Positions 25,101 to 35,342 of a stretch of 64,000 bases of DNA are shown one piece after another. Below the pieces are notes generated by a model, which made no database searches, was not told the origin of the DNA, and saw only the letters and a program-made list of their open reading frames with translations. This stretch comes from Hanleya hanleyi. Its lineage: Eukaryota > Mollusca > Polyplacophora > Lepidopleurida > Hanleyidae. The stretch spans positions 16,533-80,532 of the forward strand of contig JAVTVY010018968.1 of NCBI GenBank assembly GCA_036873755.1, given 5' to 3'. The position numbers and the translations under genes are program-made. Every line of letters begins with the position of its first letter. The first letter of the stretch is position 1.

Positions 25101-25305
25101 ATTTCTACCCGCTACAGGCAAACAGACTTATGAAGAGGCTGCTGCGTATATTCAAGCACAGTTTGAAGCCAAGAATAAAAGTTCAACAAAAGAGATTTAT
25201 TGTCATCAAACTTGTGCAACAGATACTAACAACATCCAGTTTGTGTTTGATGCAGTCACCGACGTAATCATAGCCAACAACCTTAGGGGGTGTGGTCTAT
25301 ACTAA
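10038..25305 (+). CDS. GNAO1: G protein alpha-o subunit (Gαo), 3' part, five exons
   Basis: Heterotrimeric G protein alpha subunit of the Gi/o class. It binds GTP at the inner plasma membrane, couples receptors to inhibitory and ion-channel signalling, and is abundant in nervous tissue. Visible exons: 10038-10198, 15537-15665, 21758-21887, 24582-24735, 25118-25305; joined they encode residues 102-354. Seen: second half of the helical domain (ending NDSAK), switch I arginine in RTRVKTTG (R179), switch II DVGGQ (Q205), guanine-binding NKKD (270-273) and TCATDT, and the Go-type C-terminus NNLRGCGLY with the cysteine at position 351 that pertussis toxin modifies. As remembered, the sequence reads closer to nematode GOA-1 than to vertebrate isoforms ([21 protein letters not shown]). 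Exons 1-3, with the P-loop and the N-terminal lipidation site, lie upstream of the window. Introns are 2-6 kb long and repeat-rich. Confidence 0.96.
10233..10265 (+). repeat. (GATTCA)n microsatellite
   Basis: Short run of CAGATT hexamers just after the exon 4 donor. Confidence 0.8.
10755..10851. repeat. Near-perfect 42-bp hairpin
   Basis: Left arm 10755-10796 begins GTGTCGAACAAAACAACATC; right arm 10810-10851 is its reverse complement with two mismatches in 42. The 13-base loop contains ATCACGTG. No flanking duplication is evident. It could be a tiny foldback MITE. Confidence 0.9.
11291..11856. mobile_element. Foldback element of the GAGAGTGATCA family
   Basis: Imperfect inverted repeat. 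The left end runs CAGTATCTCG..GGGGAGAT..GGAGAGTAATATTGACAAG..CAATACAGCGATCA..ATCAACAGCTCC. The right end carries the same words in reverse complement (GGAGCTGTTGAT..GATCACTGTATTGC..GTCAGTATTACTCTCC..TATCTCGTACTGACA). Arms are roughly 200 bp. Related fragments lie near 14760-14920, 36325-36480 and 47770-47930. Confidence 0.7.
12481..13757. mobile_element. Nested TIR elements (outer TTTGAACCCGAGA, inner hAT-like)
   Basis: The outer ends are GTTAACCCTTTGAACCCGAG at about 12480 and the complement CTCGGGTTCAAAGGGCTAA near 13737-13755. Inside, 12768-13697 is bounded by CAGGGCTCGAATTTGGG and AATTTCGAGCCTTG, with TGCACA-rich subterminal blocks. CAGGGCTCGAAATT-type ends recall hAT elements, but the superfamily is inferred. 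A (TTG)5 tract at 13187-13202 and short open frames inside do not look like a transposase. Confidence 0.5.
14390..14760 (+). repeat. Dispersed repeat with CCGTCTGTCTGT and GACCTTGACC words
   Basis: Contains CATCCGTCTGTCTGTTCATC, ATACCACATATACTGGA and two ACCTTGACC words. A recognisably similar series (GTCTGTCTGTCCATC, ATACCACATATGGCTGGA, GACCTTGACC) lies at about 50180-50400. Non-coding interspersed repeat, class unknown. Confidence 0.5.
14760..14920 (+). repeat. Fragment of the GAGAGTGATCA family
   Basis: CACTCTTGGCAATATCACTC, CCAGGAGAGTGATCATAATG and GCGATCACTCTCC match the words of the foldback at 11291-11856 and the fragments near 36.4 and 47.8 kb. Confidence 0.6.
15537..15665 (+). CDS. 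GNAO1: Gαo exon 5 (129 bp)
   Basis: Completes Y155 and encodes [19 protein letters not shown] through FKNLNF plus two bases of K198. Contains switch I with the GTPase arginine R179 in LRTRVKTTG. Acceptor TTTCCAG ends at 15536; donor GTAAGT starts at 15666. Confidence 0.96.
15829..16195 (+). repeat. Duplicate of the WDR59 5' flank, inside Gαo intron 5
   Basis: Matches 46124-46499 in the same orientation, both starting CAACCTGTAACCATCTCGGTC and ending GGTAAAGTAC. Includes TCACGTGA (15942-15949) and CAGCCAATCAGC. A reverse frame ([20 protein letters not shown]) is open in both copies, but in the compared stretch about nine of eleven base changes alter the residue, so it is not constrained as protein. 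Either a segmental duplication or two copies of one element. Confidence 0.85.
17495..17735 (-). repeat. Dispersed repeat, copy C, inverted
   Basis: On the - strand it reads CACCCTCTGACTGCACTGTG, TGTATCAATTTTGATCA, GGGAAATGCATCCAGTATAT and CTCCATTTACAAGCGG, the same order as copy A at 1715-1955. A shorter inverted end (TACCCTCTGATTGCACTG at 17417) suggests terminal inverted repeats. Confidence 0.65.
17885..18200 (+). mobile_element. SINE-like/foldback element, copy 2
   Basis: Starts with GTGAGTGAGTGAGTGAATAG, then TTTAGCGTCGCTTTCAACAA and TTTCAGCTATATCACGATGAACC. Ends with the same perfect 14-bp stem as copy 1 (GTTCCTGTTGCTTC 18156-18169; complement 18185-18198). Confidence 0.75.
18226..19965. 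other. Gαo intron, no gene seen
   Basis: AT-rich DNA with A-runs near 19287-19320. No conserved frame, RNA gene or clear repeat border recognised. Confidence 0.5.
19969..20336. mobile_element. Small hAT-like TIR element with internal duplication
   Basis: Left end CAGGGGTCGAAATAACGCT; right end ATTTCAAGCCCTG at about 20335, with another ATTTCAAACCCTG at 20078-20090. The block CACTTGTCACCGGAGACAAC recurs as CACTTGTCACCAGAGACAAC (20039 and 20288). Element class inferred from the ends only. Confidence 0.45.
20885..21757 (+). repeat. Duplicated intron 3' end flanking a GC-rich block
   Basis: About 100 bp ending in the exon 6 acceptor (21660-21757; ACCAATCAGCGTGCTCATTC, TCTGATTTCTTTTTCAG) is matched by 20888-20990 (ACCAATCAGCATGCCCATTT, CAATTTCTTTTCCAAG). 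Between the copies is a GC-rich patch with several CCCCGCCCC words (about 21018-21070). No conserved exon was recognised behind the upstream copy. Confidence 0.65.
21758..21887 (+). CDS. GNAO1: Gαo exon 6 (130 bp)
   Basis: Completes K198 and encodes [20 protein letters not shown] through [11 protein letters not shown], residues 199-241. Contains switch II and the catalytic Q205. Acceptor TTTTTCAG ends at 21757; donor GTGAGT starts at 21888. Confidence 0.96.
21888..24581. other. Gαo intron 6, no further exon seen
   Basis: Includes a G-run at about 21961 and two GACCTG/GTCAAGGTCACTGTAACCTC-type segments (22330-22460). Checked by eye for a second, alternative copy of the exon 7/8 pair known from vertebrate GNAO1; none was recognised. 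Confidence 0.55.
24582..24735 (+). CDS. GNAO1: Gαo exon 7 (154 bp)
   Basis: Encodes [20 protein letters not shown] through [10 protein letters not shown] plus one base of G. Contains the guanine-specificity motif NKKD (270-273). Acceptor ATTTCAG; donor GTAAAT at 24736. Confidence 0.96.
25118..25305 (+). CDS. GNAO1: Gαo exon 8, C-terminus and stop (188 bp)
   Basis: Encodes [20 protein letters not shown] through [16 protein letters not shown] and TAA (25303-25305). Includes TCATDT, which contacts guanine, and the receptor-coupling tail with C351. Acceptor GCTACAG ends at 25117. The 3' UTR follows; its end was not located. Confidence 0.97.
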
Positions 25306-28300
25306 AAGGCTTACACATTTGCCCGGCTCTGCTAAAAAATAAGGAACAAACAAACAAACGACTGTTTCATGTGCAGTTAAATTCTCGTTCATAATCTCTT
25401 GTGTGGTATCCATGGCGACGCCATCCAGAGGAGATACATGTATCCTGACACCTGTCATTTGCAAATTACATGATTGCGATTTTAACGTTTTTAACGAACG
25501 TTGAAAATATGAAGAAAAAAACTTTAATAAATCTTGCGTCAGCTCCAGAGCATGACTGAGAGGGTTATACAAAAATAGCTGTTCAGACCCCACACAAATG
25601 TTCCTGGCTGCCATGGACGATCGACAAACGTAATGTATCGATGACGACGCAAAACTGTGAGAAACACTTTGTATAAAAAAAGTTTGTCGCAGAGAATTGT
25701 GGGAGTTGTAAGTACTGTGTTCTTGCTAGTGTTGATATATCTTGTAAGTATGACCTTGACCTTCATCATCATGTGGGGTCATTTGTGCTCTGAAAATGCT
25801 GACTTGTCTCATAGTGATGTCGATCGTCGTCATTCAACTTAGCTGTCAACTTACGCGGATCGATTCGCCGCTGCCGCTGGGATGTATACGTAACTGTGAC
25901 GACGGCATGTCCTCAGGATACGTAACTGCGGGCGACGAGTCGGAGCGACGACGATGACGACTTTTTAACAACGTTGTCCTTGACCTTCAGGTGGCCGTAA
26001 GCTGACAGTGCAACCTGCTGGAGTCAGCGACGTCGAAGATGACGACAACATGGATTGTATCATATTGACAGTTAATCACGTACACACAAATTATCGTCAG
26101 TAAAAACGGAGGGGAGGGAATGGGGAATTCATGTAGTGCGTTTTGGGGGACTCGAAAACTATGGTTTGGGAAATATAAATATGTAATGCCTTCGCAATGT
26201 TTGTACCCAGAGTTCATTATGGATATCTGGTGTTGTGTGTGTCATATATGTAGTGGGTATATAGTGACAGTAAATTCATGCTTTCAGGGTTTTATTTGTG
26301 ATTTGTCAACGGGCATACGATTCTGTCATGCCCTGTTGGTACATATGTCATTGAGGAGTTCCGCTCGGAACAGGAGGGACACATACTGGGCGGGTGTTTG
26401 GGTGGGCAGGGCTGGGGACTGCATGGACAAGGGGATGGGAGTGGAAATATTGTCCAAATAGTGGGGTATAAATGCGCAAAACAGAACATCCCAACATCCT
26501 TGTTTGCTGAAATACATGTTAATCAAGATTGTGTTCAACTAAATATTTGTCACCATGCATTCATCGAGGCAGAACTTCGTTCTATGGAGTCTTGCAGAGA
26601 AGCAGTGGGTTACTGATAGTGAGAGAAATACAGATGAGCTTGAGGCCCCCCGAGAGTGAAAGCACCCCAAATCCAGTGATACAAAGCCGGTGGATGCCTG
26701 TAAGCCTGTCATAAAGGGAACATCTTGGCTATATGTCTCTTTATATTTGCAAGATGCAGAAATGGCTAGTGGAGTCAAAATTCAGACTGATAAGATTCCC
26801 TTAATTAATAAACAACTACTCCTCCTGTGATTCGAGTTAATCAGAATAGATCGACCTTCATCCTGATTTCTTATTGAGTACAATCATGGAAATGATGGTT
26901 GATATTCTTCACAATGTACACAGATATTGGTATGAGCAGGAGTCATTTCAAGTAAAACCATAATAGATTTTTGGCCAAATTCTTTGACTTGTAAATATTA
27001 TATTACTATTCAGTCAGAACAAAAAATGACCAATTTGGCCTGTGTACAAGTAGCATAATACTGATCCATAATGGCAGTTAATTGTTAATTTTATCAGGGC
27101 CTTCTCAAGTTCCACAAACAGAGAGCATCATGGGTGATTACGCCTCCAAGAGTATACGTCAAAGGTCAAATTTTAGAACAAGGGTTAAAGGTCAATCAAT
27201 GAACATGGGTCAAATGTCAGATCATTCAACCTTGGCGAGACTGTAACACATTGTGCAATATCCAAGGGCCATCATCCATGGCAAATCAACCAAACTCTCG
27301 TATTTGCATTTGACGGGCGACACCCACATTTCCAGATGGTATGGTGGCATACATTTTTCTGTCACCTTCACCATTAATTCTATGCTGGAATCGTTGGGAG
27401 ATCTGGAAATACATACATATAATACTTTAGGGCCGTGGAAAGATATACGATAGGTGTAAAGCATGAAATAGCTTTGTCGAATGCAACATATTTGTACAGA
27501 TTTGAGTAAATGTCTGCATGGTCATGGCTTATCGGATGTGTTTGAGACTATTCCTGGCTTGTCTTCGGGCTTGGCTTGAAGGCATTGAACACTGACCACT
27601 TTCACAATTGGAGAGTGTCCTTGGTATATAGGTAAATTGATGCAGCATTTTGTTTGTTAATGCTTCAGAGAAGATAATATTCAAAGAGGATATAAAAATG
27701 CAGACACTGGCCTTTTTAGGGATTGAATTTTGTGTATACTGGGCAGCCTCAACCCAGATTCATCTTGATCTCTGACCGAATACATGTAGTTGATTTGAGA
27801 TGCCAAATGAACATTTAAAAAAACATGAGAATAAGTACATAAAACCAGACTTAAAAGGATATCCGACTCCTGTTATACCCCCAGAGAATATATATGCGAC
27901 AGGGAAGCTACAGATTATCACGAAAAAATTGAAAATAGCATTTGATTTCAAATACATGTTGATTCCTTATTCAAGATATTAGGTGACTAGTAGCATTTTA
28001 CAGTTCTGAATACATCCCTAGGCTAGAAAAAGAGTTAATTTTTTGTGATGAAAGGATGATGAAATGTGCAATATTGTAATATCATATTGAGATTTTTACA
28101 TCTCGCATTCGTATAATTTTGCATATGTGAAAATGATCTTCATGTTCGCTCAATCGGGGGAGAATTTTAAGTTTTAATTTATTATTCCCGTATTATAATT
28201 TTTTCACCCGTTCTGTGCATGACATTGTAAATAGGCAAAAGTGTGTCTCTTTTTAAGTTGTTATTCCCTAATCGTTATTATTTATAGCAAGTAGCGCACA

Positions 28301-28710
28301 GTTTTGCAATGTGAACGTTATTTATTACAGATTATTATCATTTTTACTGGGCAACGGCTGTAAGGTGCGTGAATCTTTTTAGCAAAAGCTGCTGACATTT
28401 GATAACGAAAATCATAAATATGGCTTTCCACTTGCTCAACAACATCTACTCTAGCTCTAGAAACATGTCCGCAATTCTGTCCCTAACCACAGCATCTTAT
28501 TTATATATATAATATGGGGGAAAATTCTACTGTTCCACCACCCCTTTCCCATGGGAATGGACTATAACATACCTTTCTCATGAGAATGGACTATGCCATA
28601 CATGGGTCATTCCATAACATGAAATAGGTTGTCATGTAAGGAGAAAATCTGAGTGGACATAGACCGCTACTGCTCCAGCATGTTACAAAATTACTGCTAG
28701 CAAATATGCA
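25306..28710. other. Gαo 3' UTR and intergenic DNA
   Basis: No conserved gene recognised. The first part is presumably Gαo 3' UTR. Several AATAAA words exist (for example near 26807), but none can be assigned as the functional poly(A) signal by reading. Reading frames of 60-113 codons here show no family features. Confidence 0.4.
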
Positions 28711-29485
28711 GATTAGGGCGATCCCGCTCTCTAAAATGGAGATAAAAAAAGTCGTTTTTGCTCAATAAATCAGTTCACATAATGAATTCAGCAAAATACT
28801 TGAGGCGCACATACACATATATATCCCCATCAAATGCAATCCCCATCAAATAAATTAATATCCCATCAATGCTCCCCAATTGTATATGTCGCTATATAGG
28901 ATCTTATTGATTTCAATTGAATTTGGTGTTCAGAGCGCCCAGGTCATTTATATTTAATAGTCTTATGATATCACAGTCGCATTTTAACTACTTCACTTGC
29001 AGTCGGGGAGGAGCGCATTATGGTGCCAACCTGGGCGGCAACATCGGAAGATACCCCACCAGCGTGGCGTGTGATCGGCTGAGCCAATAAAAATGCACCT
29101 ACCATTATGTTCCCTTCAAAGCACTATGAAGAGCTCTCGGGATTGGTTGACACTCACGTTACTGCAAGTCGGTTAGATCCTGCAAGTGACATATCCAAAT
29201 GGGGGAGCAGATAGGATTTAATTTGAATTAGATTGCATCAAATGATAGTAAAAAATAAATTGTCACCTGTCTGATTTGTTTAATAATAGGCCAAATATCT
29301 GTCATGCTGTTGGAACAACATTGACTGGTTTTTCAAAAGGCAAATTAATTTTAGGACATGAAACAATAGATAGATTAATGTGCCTGAAGTTTCAAGCATT
29401 GGTTAATAAGGAACCAAAAGTTATTTAGCAAAAACAACCTTTTTTACCTCCATTTTAGAGAGCGTGATTGCCCTAATCTGCTAAG
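28711..29485 (+). mobile_element. TIR element carrying dispersed family E, copy 1
   Basis: Ends are inverted: GCAGATTAGGGCGATCCCGC..CTCTAAAATGGAG at 28710 and CTCCATTTTAGAGAGCGTGA..GCCCTAATCTGC to 29481. Inside, about 28860-29225, is a segment (ATGTCGCTATATAGGATCTT..CTCTCGGGATTGGTTGACAC..GGAGCAGATAGGATTTAA) that also occurs at 34845-35300 (-) and 42000-42355 (+). Confidence 0.65.
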
Positions 29486-31957
29486 ATGCTGCAGGAAACT
29501 GGAAAAGTCAAGTCTTGTTTTACTGCACTGAGCAAGCGGACAGATCTCATTGTATACCTGCCAAAAATGCGAATGTACTATGTGATTAAAATTTGCAGTT
29601 TCCAGTATTTGTTATTCCCTCAGAAATTGGGGACCCCATAGGTGGGTTGGATAGGATTGTGGCAGATTGCTTGACAGAGAAGTTAACACAACAACTGGCG
29701 TGTGATAAAGTCCTCGTCCTATAGTCCCAACTTCTTTGTCAGCCTCATAAAATAACTGTAGCCCTTTCCCAACAATTGCGAATAAGCCATGGTCTGTATA
29801 CATGTACATGTTCAGTTTAGTCTGGCAAAAAAGTTTGCTATGCATTTCTGCTGAACAATTGATTCCCATGGTCAAATTTCCAAGAATGTGAAAAGCGAAA
29901 GTGAAAGTCGCTACATGTAACGATGCAGCAATGAGAAGAGATCATGGGTGGTCACATTGCTAGTCCAAAGAATACATGTACCATCATTATTATAAACATT
30001 GGTACGAGTGTTGATCTAGATTCCACACCTTCGTCTGGTGAAATATACTACAGAGAGTAACAATCAAGTGTAGTTATCCGTGTGTATCAAAGTTGTCATC
30101 TTTGATGTCTTTGATATCAGTGTATACATGTATACTTGCAACATTCGACATTAGTCACAGCGCGACACAGGTGACGGACACAAGTATGGAGTGGCGGGTA
30201 GGGAAGTAGAATATAGATAAAGTCGGATGCTTCCGCCCCAGGCCCACTGTATGGATGTAACACCCACAATTTACACATGTCCAGGGGCTGTATATAATGC
30301 TGACCAGATGCCTTGCTTTTATTTCCGAAATTCATATGTACGGTAATGTTTGTGTTGCCTTTGCCTTTTTATTTACTTTTCTTTTAAATTTTGAACAATC
30401 CATCCAAAGCATTGACAATGTCCTTACAAGATATAAAAAAAAGTCTGTTGTGGTTATCTCCCTTTTGATACCAAAATTTGGCATCAAAGATTTCACGACA
30501 ACAGTCACCCTTGATCCTTGAACACATGCTCACTGTATGAACTGTCAAGTTTTGCTAGAATGTTACCATTAAAATATCAGTGACGCATGAGAAGCAATGG
30601 TACATGGCATCCATGAACGGTGGAACCGCCCTCCTCTCCCCCGTTGTAAACATGCCACGTCAATCGTCATTTCTTACATTAATTCAATGGGTGAACAGTA
30701 CATGTGTGCTGGTCAAATTCTAATATGCTTGATGACAACAATTCATTGTAATTATTATCTATTTATAACAAATGTAGACATGTAAAAATATGGTCATTTG
30801 TCACGGAATATGGACAAATATATAGAGTATAAAAAGTATCGAGAAAAAAAAAGCACAAAAATGTTCAACAGGACTTTAAATGTTGAACTGTCCTGAGAAG
30901 ACATTATGTAGGAAAAGTACGACGTTTTGCATAATCCATGCTGTAGTCACTGCTGTTCTGCCCAAGTTCGCAGGAAAAAAACTCAACAACAAACTGTTTT
31001 TCCTTTGTGAACAGACTTCAAAGGACCTACCGTGTATAACAGAAGTGAAATATGGGGGCTTGATATATACAATTGCAGCTGTTTCCAAAATGTGTGTTCT
31101 GTATACGTGCATGATGCAAATGTCAATGATGTCATGCCCTCATAATGTATCTATAGTACTGTTTATCAATGTGTCAATGAATCACTGTTTTAGTTTTGGT
31201 CAACTCGCTGTGGTTTCTACCGTTTAACCCTTTGAAGCCCTGAATGCACCACCTGCCCATACTGCGGTTTAAACTGGTTCTGTTTAATAGAACTTTGCAT
31301 TGTGGGTGCAGCTTACACTTGTTAAATCGTATCTATGGTGACAGTTCCAAATCCCATGATTTAAGCTGGGTTGTTTTTTTTGTTTTTGTTTTTTTTTTAT
31401 TTCCTTTGCGGATGTTTGTAGTATTGTTTACATTCAGGGATACGTCTGTGATGTTTCTTTGACACTTTTCACTGCAGCTTGAGCAACTGTTACATGTGTA
31501 TGAATGGGACCCTATACAACTGATGGAAATATCGCTTACCTCCCTTGAATCCCAAAAGCTGAATTTGATCTCTGCAGGTGGTTGTACGGTACCAAGACAA
31601 AGCATTCAATGTGCTTGCTCGGTGTGATTCACTGCGGATTTACCACATTCTGGATCTTACCGCTGATCAACGTACAACGATTGATGGTGAACGGAGATAC
31701 CGAAACAGTACCGTATCTGAGGAAAATAGCATATATGAATTATTATATCCAGATCTGTATGCTCAAAAACATGTCTTAACCCCATTTCACAATGCATGTA
31801 TGATAAAGTAAATAAAAGTAAAACTTATCTAATGTCAACAAGATTGAAAATGTTCTAATATCAACAAGATTGAAAATGTTTGAAATCAAATGAATGTCCT
31901 TACAAGGTTTACAGAAAAATCCGTGTGATACCATTTTAAAATACATCATGGCGAAGG
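29486..31957. other. Intergenic DNA, no gene seen
   Basis: Frames up to 115 codons (for example 30880-31227) have no recognisable domain, splice-site support or conserved composition. A T-run near 31373-31400 is the only notable low-complexity tract. Confidence 0.45.
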
Positions 31958-32406
31958 CCAACTCTCTGATAATTCAATCCCTGCTAGTGCATTCTCTCAT
32001 CTGGAAATATTGGAGTTATGGTAATCCCTCTAATAAATCGATCACAAAAAGTAAAATTTCCCACCATGAAATATGGGGGTGATCAAATTTATTTGAACTG
32101 AAGTTGACAAAATGGTTTGCAAAATCATGCATATATTCCATTATTTCTTCATTATTTCAACGATTTTAAACGGCGATCAAATTTATTAGAACAGCCAACT
32201 GAATTTTGAGGGATTTCTGTATCGAACGTATTGCAGCGCTAAGTTGAAAAAATTCTGAAATGACAGAACATCAGTTAATCTAATATAATTTTTCCCTCCT
32301 GAATTCAAGAGGTGATAAAAATTAGTAGGTAGGCCGATTCAAGTTTGACTCCCGATCCAGGAGTGATTGAATTTCAATAGGGTGGTCGAATTATTGGAGA
32401 GTTTAC
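31958..32406. mobile_element. Pogo/Tigger-like MITE, diverged copy
   Basis: Ends ACTCTCTGATAATTCAATCC and GGTGGTCGAATTATTGGAGA are inverted. Internal words GGGGGTGATCAAATTTATT are shared with the complete element at 48770-49566. A second inner TIR-like end (CCCTCTAATAAATCGATCAC at 32026) suggests a nested copy. Confidence 0.5.
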
Positions 32407-33692
32407 CTTAACTACAATTCTTGTACAGTTGCCATGAGAACTAAAATGCAGCGTTATTTTACATCTAACATGGACATAACATCATAGTAATTATGTCAAT
32501 TGATACCATTTTTTCTGTATATTATTATGTGAAGTAAACAGTACTGTGTACACTCTAGTTTATGAGAATGGTCAATGCCCTTGATTTCACATTATCTGTC
32601 CCATGCAGTATTGGTTTATTTATTTATTTATTTATTGATTCATTTCAGATTATTAAACTATCATTAAATACATTTGATAACATTTAACACTGCATTTTGA
32701 AAACGCAAAAAAAGAAGTGAGAAAAGAATCGACGGCATGCAACTATGAGAATTGACAATTTATATGTGTACAAACCTCCTGGTCATGCATGTTGATTCTA
32801 TCTGTTTGAACGGAGGGAGGGGGTCCGACAGATTCCGAGGTACAGCGTTCCCCTGATCCATCTATGGAAATAAAAGCTTTGTCCTGATCTCTGCAAACAG
32901 TCTATCATATAGCCAGCAGGGGAGACTCAGCTTCAGCAGGACTTTCTCGCCAAATGTAATTCGTATGAAAATCTTGATGGGTGCCTCAAGCTCCTAACTA
33001 AGGGCCAGCAGACTCTAGTTGTACCGTATCATACCTTATAATATTGTACCCTAGTGTAAAGACACAGGGTTATCCCTCCCTGCCCCCCACTCCCCTTTGC
33101 AGCCGGTACGTACCCCGCTCTCTTGTCAAACGTGTAGATGAATTGCAAAACAACCATTACATGTGGAATTGTCCTTCTCTTCTATTAACTCGAAATAAAA
33201 CTTAGCATTTTATTGGACAAATCTGGCCACTCGTCGTCAATTTTCTTCAGCACTGTTGTTACAATGGTTACTGCCCAAGTCCCAGTTCAGCCAACGTTAA
33301 GATGAGCACAAAACCGGCATTGTTGAGTACATATTCTATACAGTCATCGCTCAGATCAGATAACTTTGATGTTGGTGTATACTGATGTCAGCAGTTGCAA
33401 CAAAATTCCGACAGCTCGGTTATCGACTATCAACATGTACGGTCTAACAACTCACGGAAAAAGGAAGTTACCACCAACTGTGCTCATTTAACATTGTAAA
33501 TAGGCCCAGGAAAATCTCTTTCAAGATTTCATTGATTGGGTTCACGACATTGAAATTGGAGAAATGCCCAAATTAGAGCAAACAAATAGGTTTTTTTTCT
33601 TCCTATTTGTTTTTCAAATTGACAATCAATGTAGAAATCTGTTCAGAGGATTTCTCATCAACTAAGTGCCATATTTGAGTCAAAGCCTGCAT
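32407..33692. other. Intergenic DNA, no gene seen
   Basis: A TTTA tetranucleotide run lies at about 32615-32636. No conserved reading frame or RNA gene recognised. Confidence 0.45.
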
Positions 33693-33695
33693 GTA

Positions 33696-34407
33696 CGGTA
33701 AGCGATCCAAATATACGATCATCTTTCGATTTACGATCGACCCCATTTTTTCGGGAGATTTACGATCGGATATTCTAACTGATTTACAATCACCCACAAA
33801 TTCTAAAATGGGACGATCTAACTTAAATTCGATCGCACACGGTCAGCAATAGCTAGAATGAATATGAACAGATACGCAAAATTATGCGCGAGATCGGCAG
33901 TATCGGCGAATATGCAAAATGGAGCTGTTAATGTGACATTATTGTGATTAAGTATTTTGCGTATTAGTAATGCCTAAAGCCATCTCTCCTCGGAGTTTAC
34001 GAGTCGCGTAGGCCTGTATATGTTCCCGGGTAAGATTATTAGGAGATATAATATGTATTTTTAATTGAATTCATTTGTATATAGCGTCTTTAGTCTTATG
34101 GACAAAACAGAGCAATAAATCTATCTATCTATTTGTTATAATTTCATCTCGACAATATAGAGTGTCACATTAGCACCTTGATCAACAGTATTTTAATTCA
34201 ATCCAAAGGCGGCAATTTTTACGTTGTGAACTAGGGGAGATAATCGGAAATATCATGCTTTTCTCGCACTTCCGCGATCTAAAGTTTTCGATCGAGCCGA
34301 TTTTTCTCGTCATTGCAGAGGGGCGTACGATCCAATTTTTACGATCAAGCATCGATTTTGGGACTAAAAAATCACTTCCGGCGATCGAATATTTGGATCG
34401 CTTACCG
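33696..34407. mobile_element. Mariner-like MITE with TA target duplication
   Basis: Perfect 19-bp TIRs CGGTAAGCGATCCAAATAT and complement, flanked by TA on both sides (33694-33695, 34408-34409). Subterminal regions are full of GATCG/ACGATC words on both sides. No transposase frame, so non-autonomous. The interior holds a possible retroposon 3' tail at about 34060-34130, ending CAATAAATCTATCTATCTAT. TA duplication and TIR shape support Tc1/mariner. Confidence 0.8.
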
Positions 34408-34509
34408 TACCTAATTTGCCTGAATTCACAGACTTTTTCTCTAATTTCGGCTCAGACCCCATCATAAAAATATATGCCACGTCGAATAGAGAGCATTTCC
34501 AAAAAAAGG

Positions 34510-34850
34510 GAGAGAGGATTAATTTCATGTCATGTTCAGCAATATTACAGCTATTTAGTGACAAATTAGGGAGATCTAAAGCCTTGCCAGTGGGTGTTAA
34601 CAACCGAGGCACCGGATTGTCCAAGCCCAAGCTGTAAGGAGTGAGTGAGTGAATATGATTTAACATCGCTTTCAACACTTTTTCACTCGTATCACGACGT
34701 TGGGTCCTATTTCTTTTAACACCCAAGACCCCACGGGTGGGGGCCCTATTCCTTTTCACATCCAGGGTGCCCCAGTTAGTCCCAAGTTGTAATCGTTTCT
34801 CAGGTAACCTGTTGCAGGTTTATATCTCGACTAAACAATGGCCAATCTAA
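34510..34850 (+). mobile_element. SINE-like core fragments
   Basis: GTTCAGCAATATTACAGCTA (34534) and GTGAGTGAGTGAATATGATT..CATCGCTTTCAACACTTTTT (34641-34690) match the conserved core of the family at 6100, 17885 and 55800. Followed by CACCCAAGACCCCACGGGTG, an imperfect inverted word. Confidence 0.55.
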
Positions 34851-35300
34851 TTAAAATTAAATCCTATCTGCTCCCCCAGTTGAATGTGTTGCTTGTAGGA
34901 TCTAACTGGCTTGCAATAACGCGAGTGTCAGCCAATCCCGAGAGCTCTTCATAGTGCTTTGAAGGGGACATAATGGCAGGGGCTTTATGGTTGGTTCAGT
35001 TGAATCAGACACCATGCCGGGGGAGTATCTTCTGATGTTGCCGCGCTCCATCCAGTTTGGTGCCACAATGCAGCCCTGGTAGATGTATGAACTGGTCCTC
35101 GGCATAAACCTTGGGATAAAACAGACGATGGTCTTATCCCCACTCCCCGACTGCAAGTAAAGTAGTTCACATACAGCCATGATCTCATAAGGCTATTAAA
35201 TATTCTTGACCTGGGGGCTCTGAACATCAAAAACAATTGAAATCAGTAAGATCCTACATAGCGACACATAAGAATTGTGGAGCATTGATAGAATATTATT
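34845..35300 (-). repeat. Dispersed family E, copy 2
   Basis: On the - strand it reads ATGTCGCTATGTAGGATCTTA near its start, then CTCTCGGGATTGGCTGACAC and GGGGGAGCAGATAGGATTTA, ending AATTTTAATTAGATTGGCCA. Same order as copies at 28860 and 42000. Confidence 0.7.
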
Positions 35301-35342
35301 AATATATTAAGATTGAGACAATGACTAATCTATGATAACAGT

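Noticed and set aside
26120..26461. 113-codon frame starting MGNSCSAFWG, reminiscent of a myristoylated Gα start
   Set aside because: No P-loop (GxGESGKS) or other Gα motif follows. It lies downstream of the Gαo stop in probable 3' UTR or intergenic DNA.
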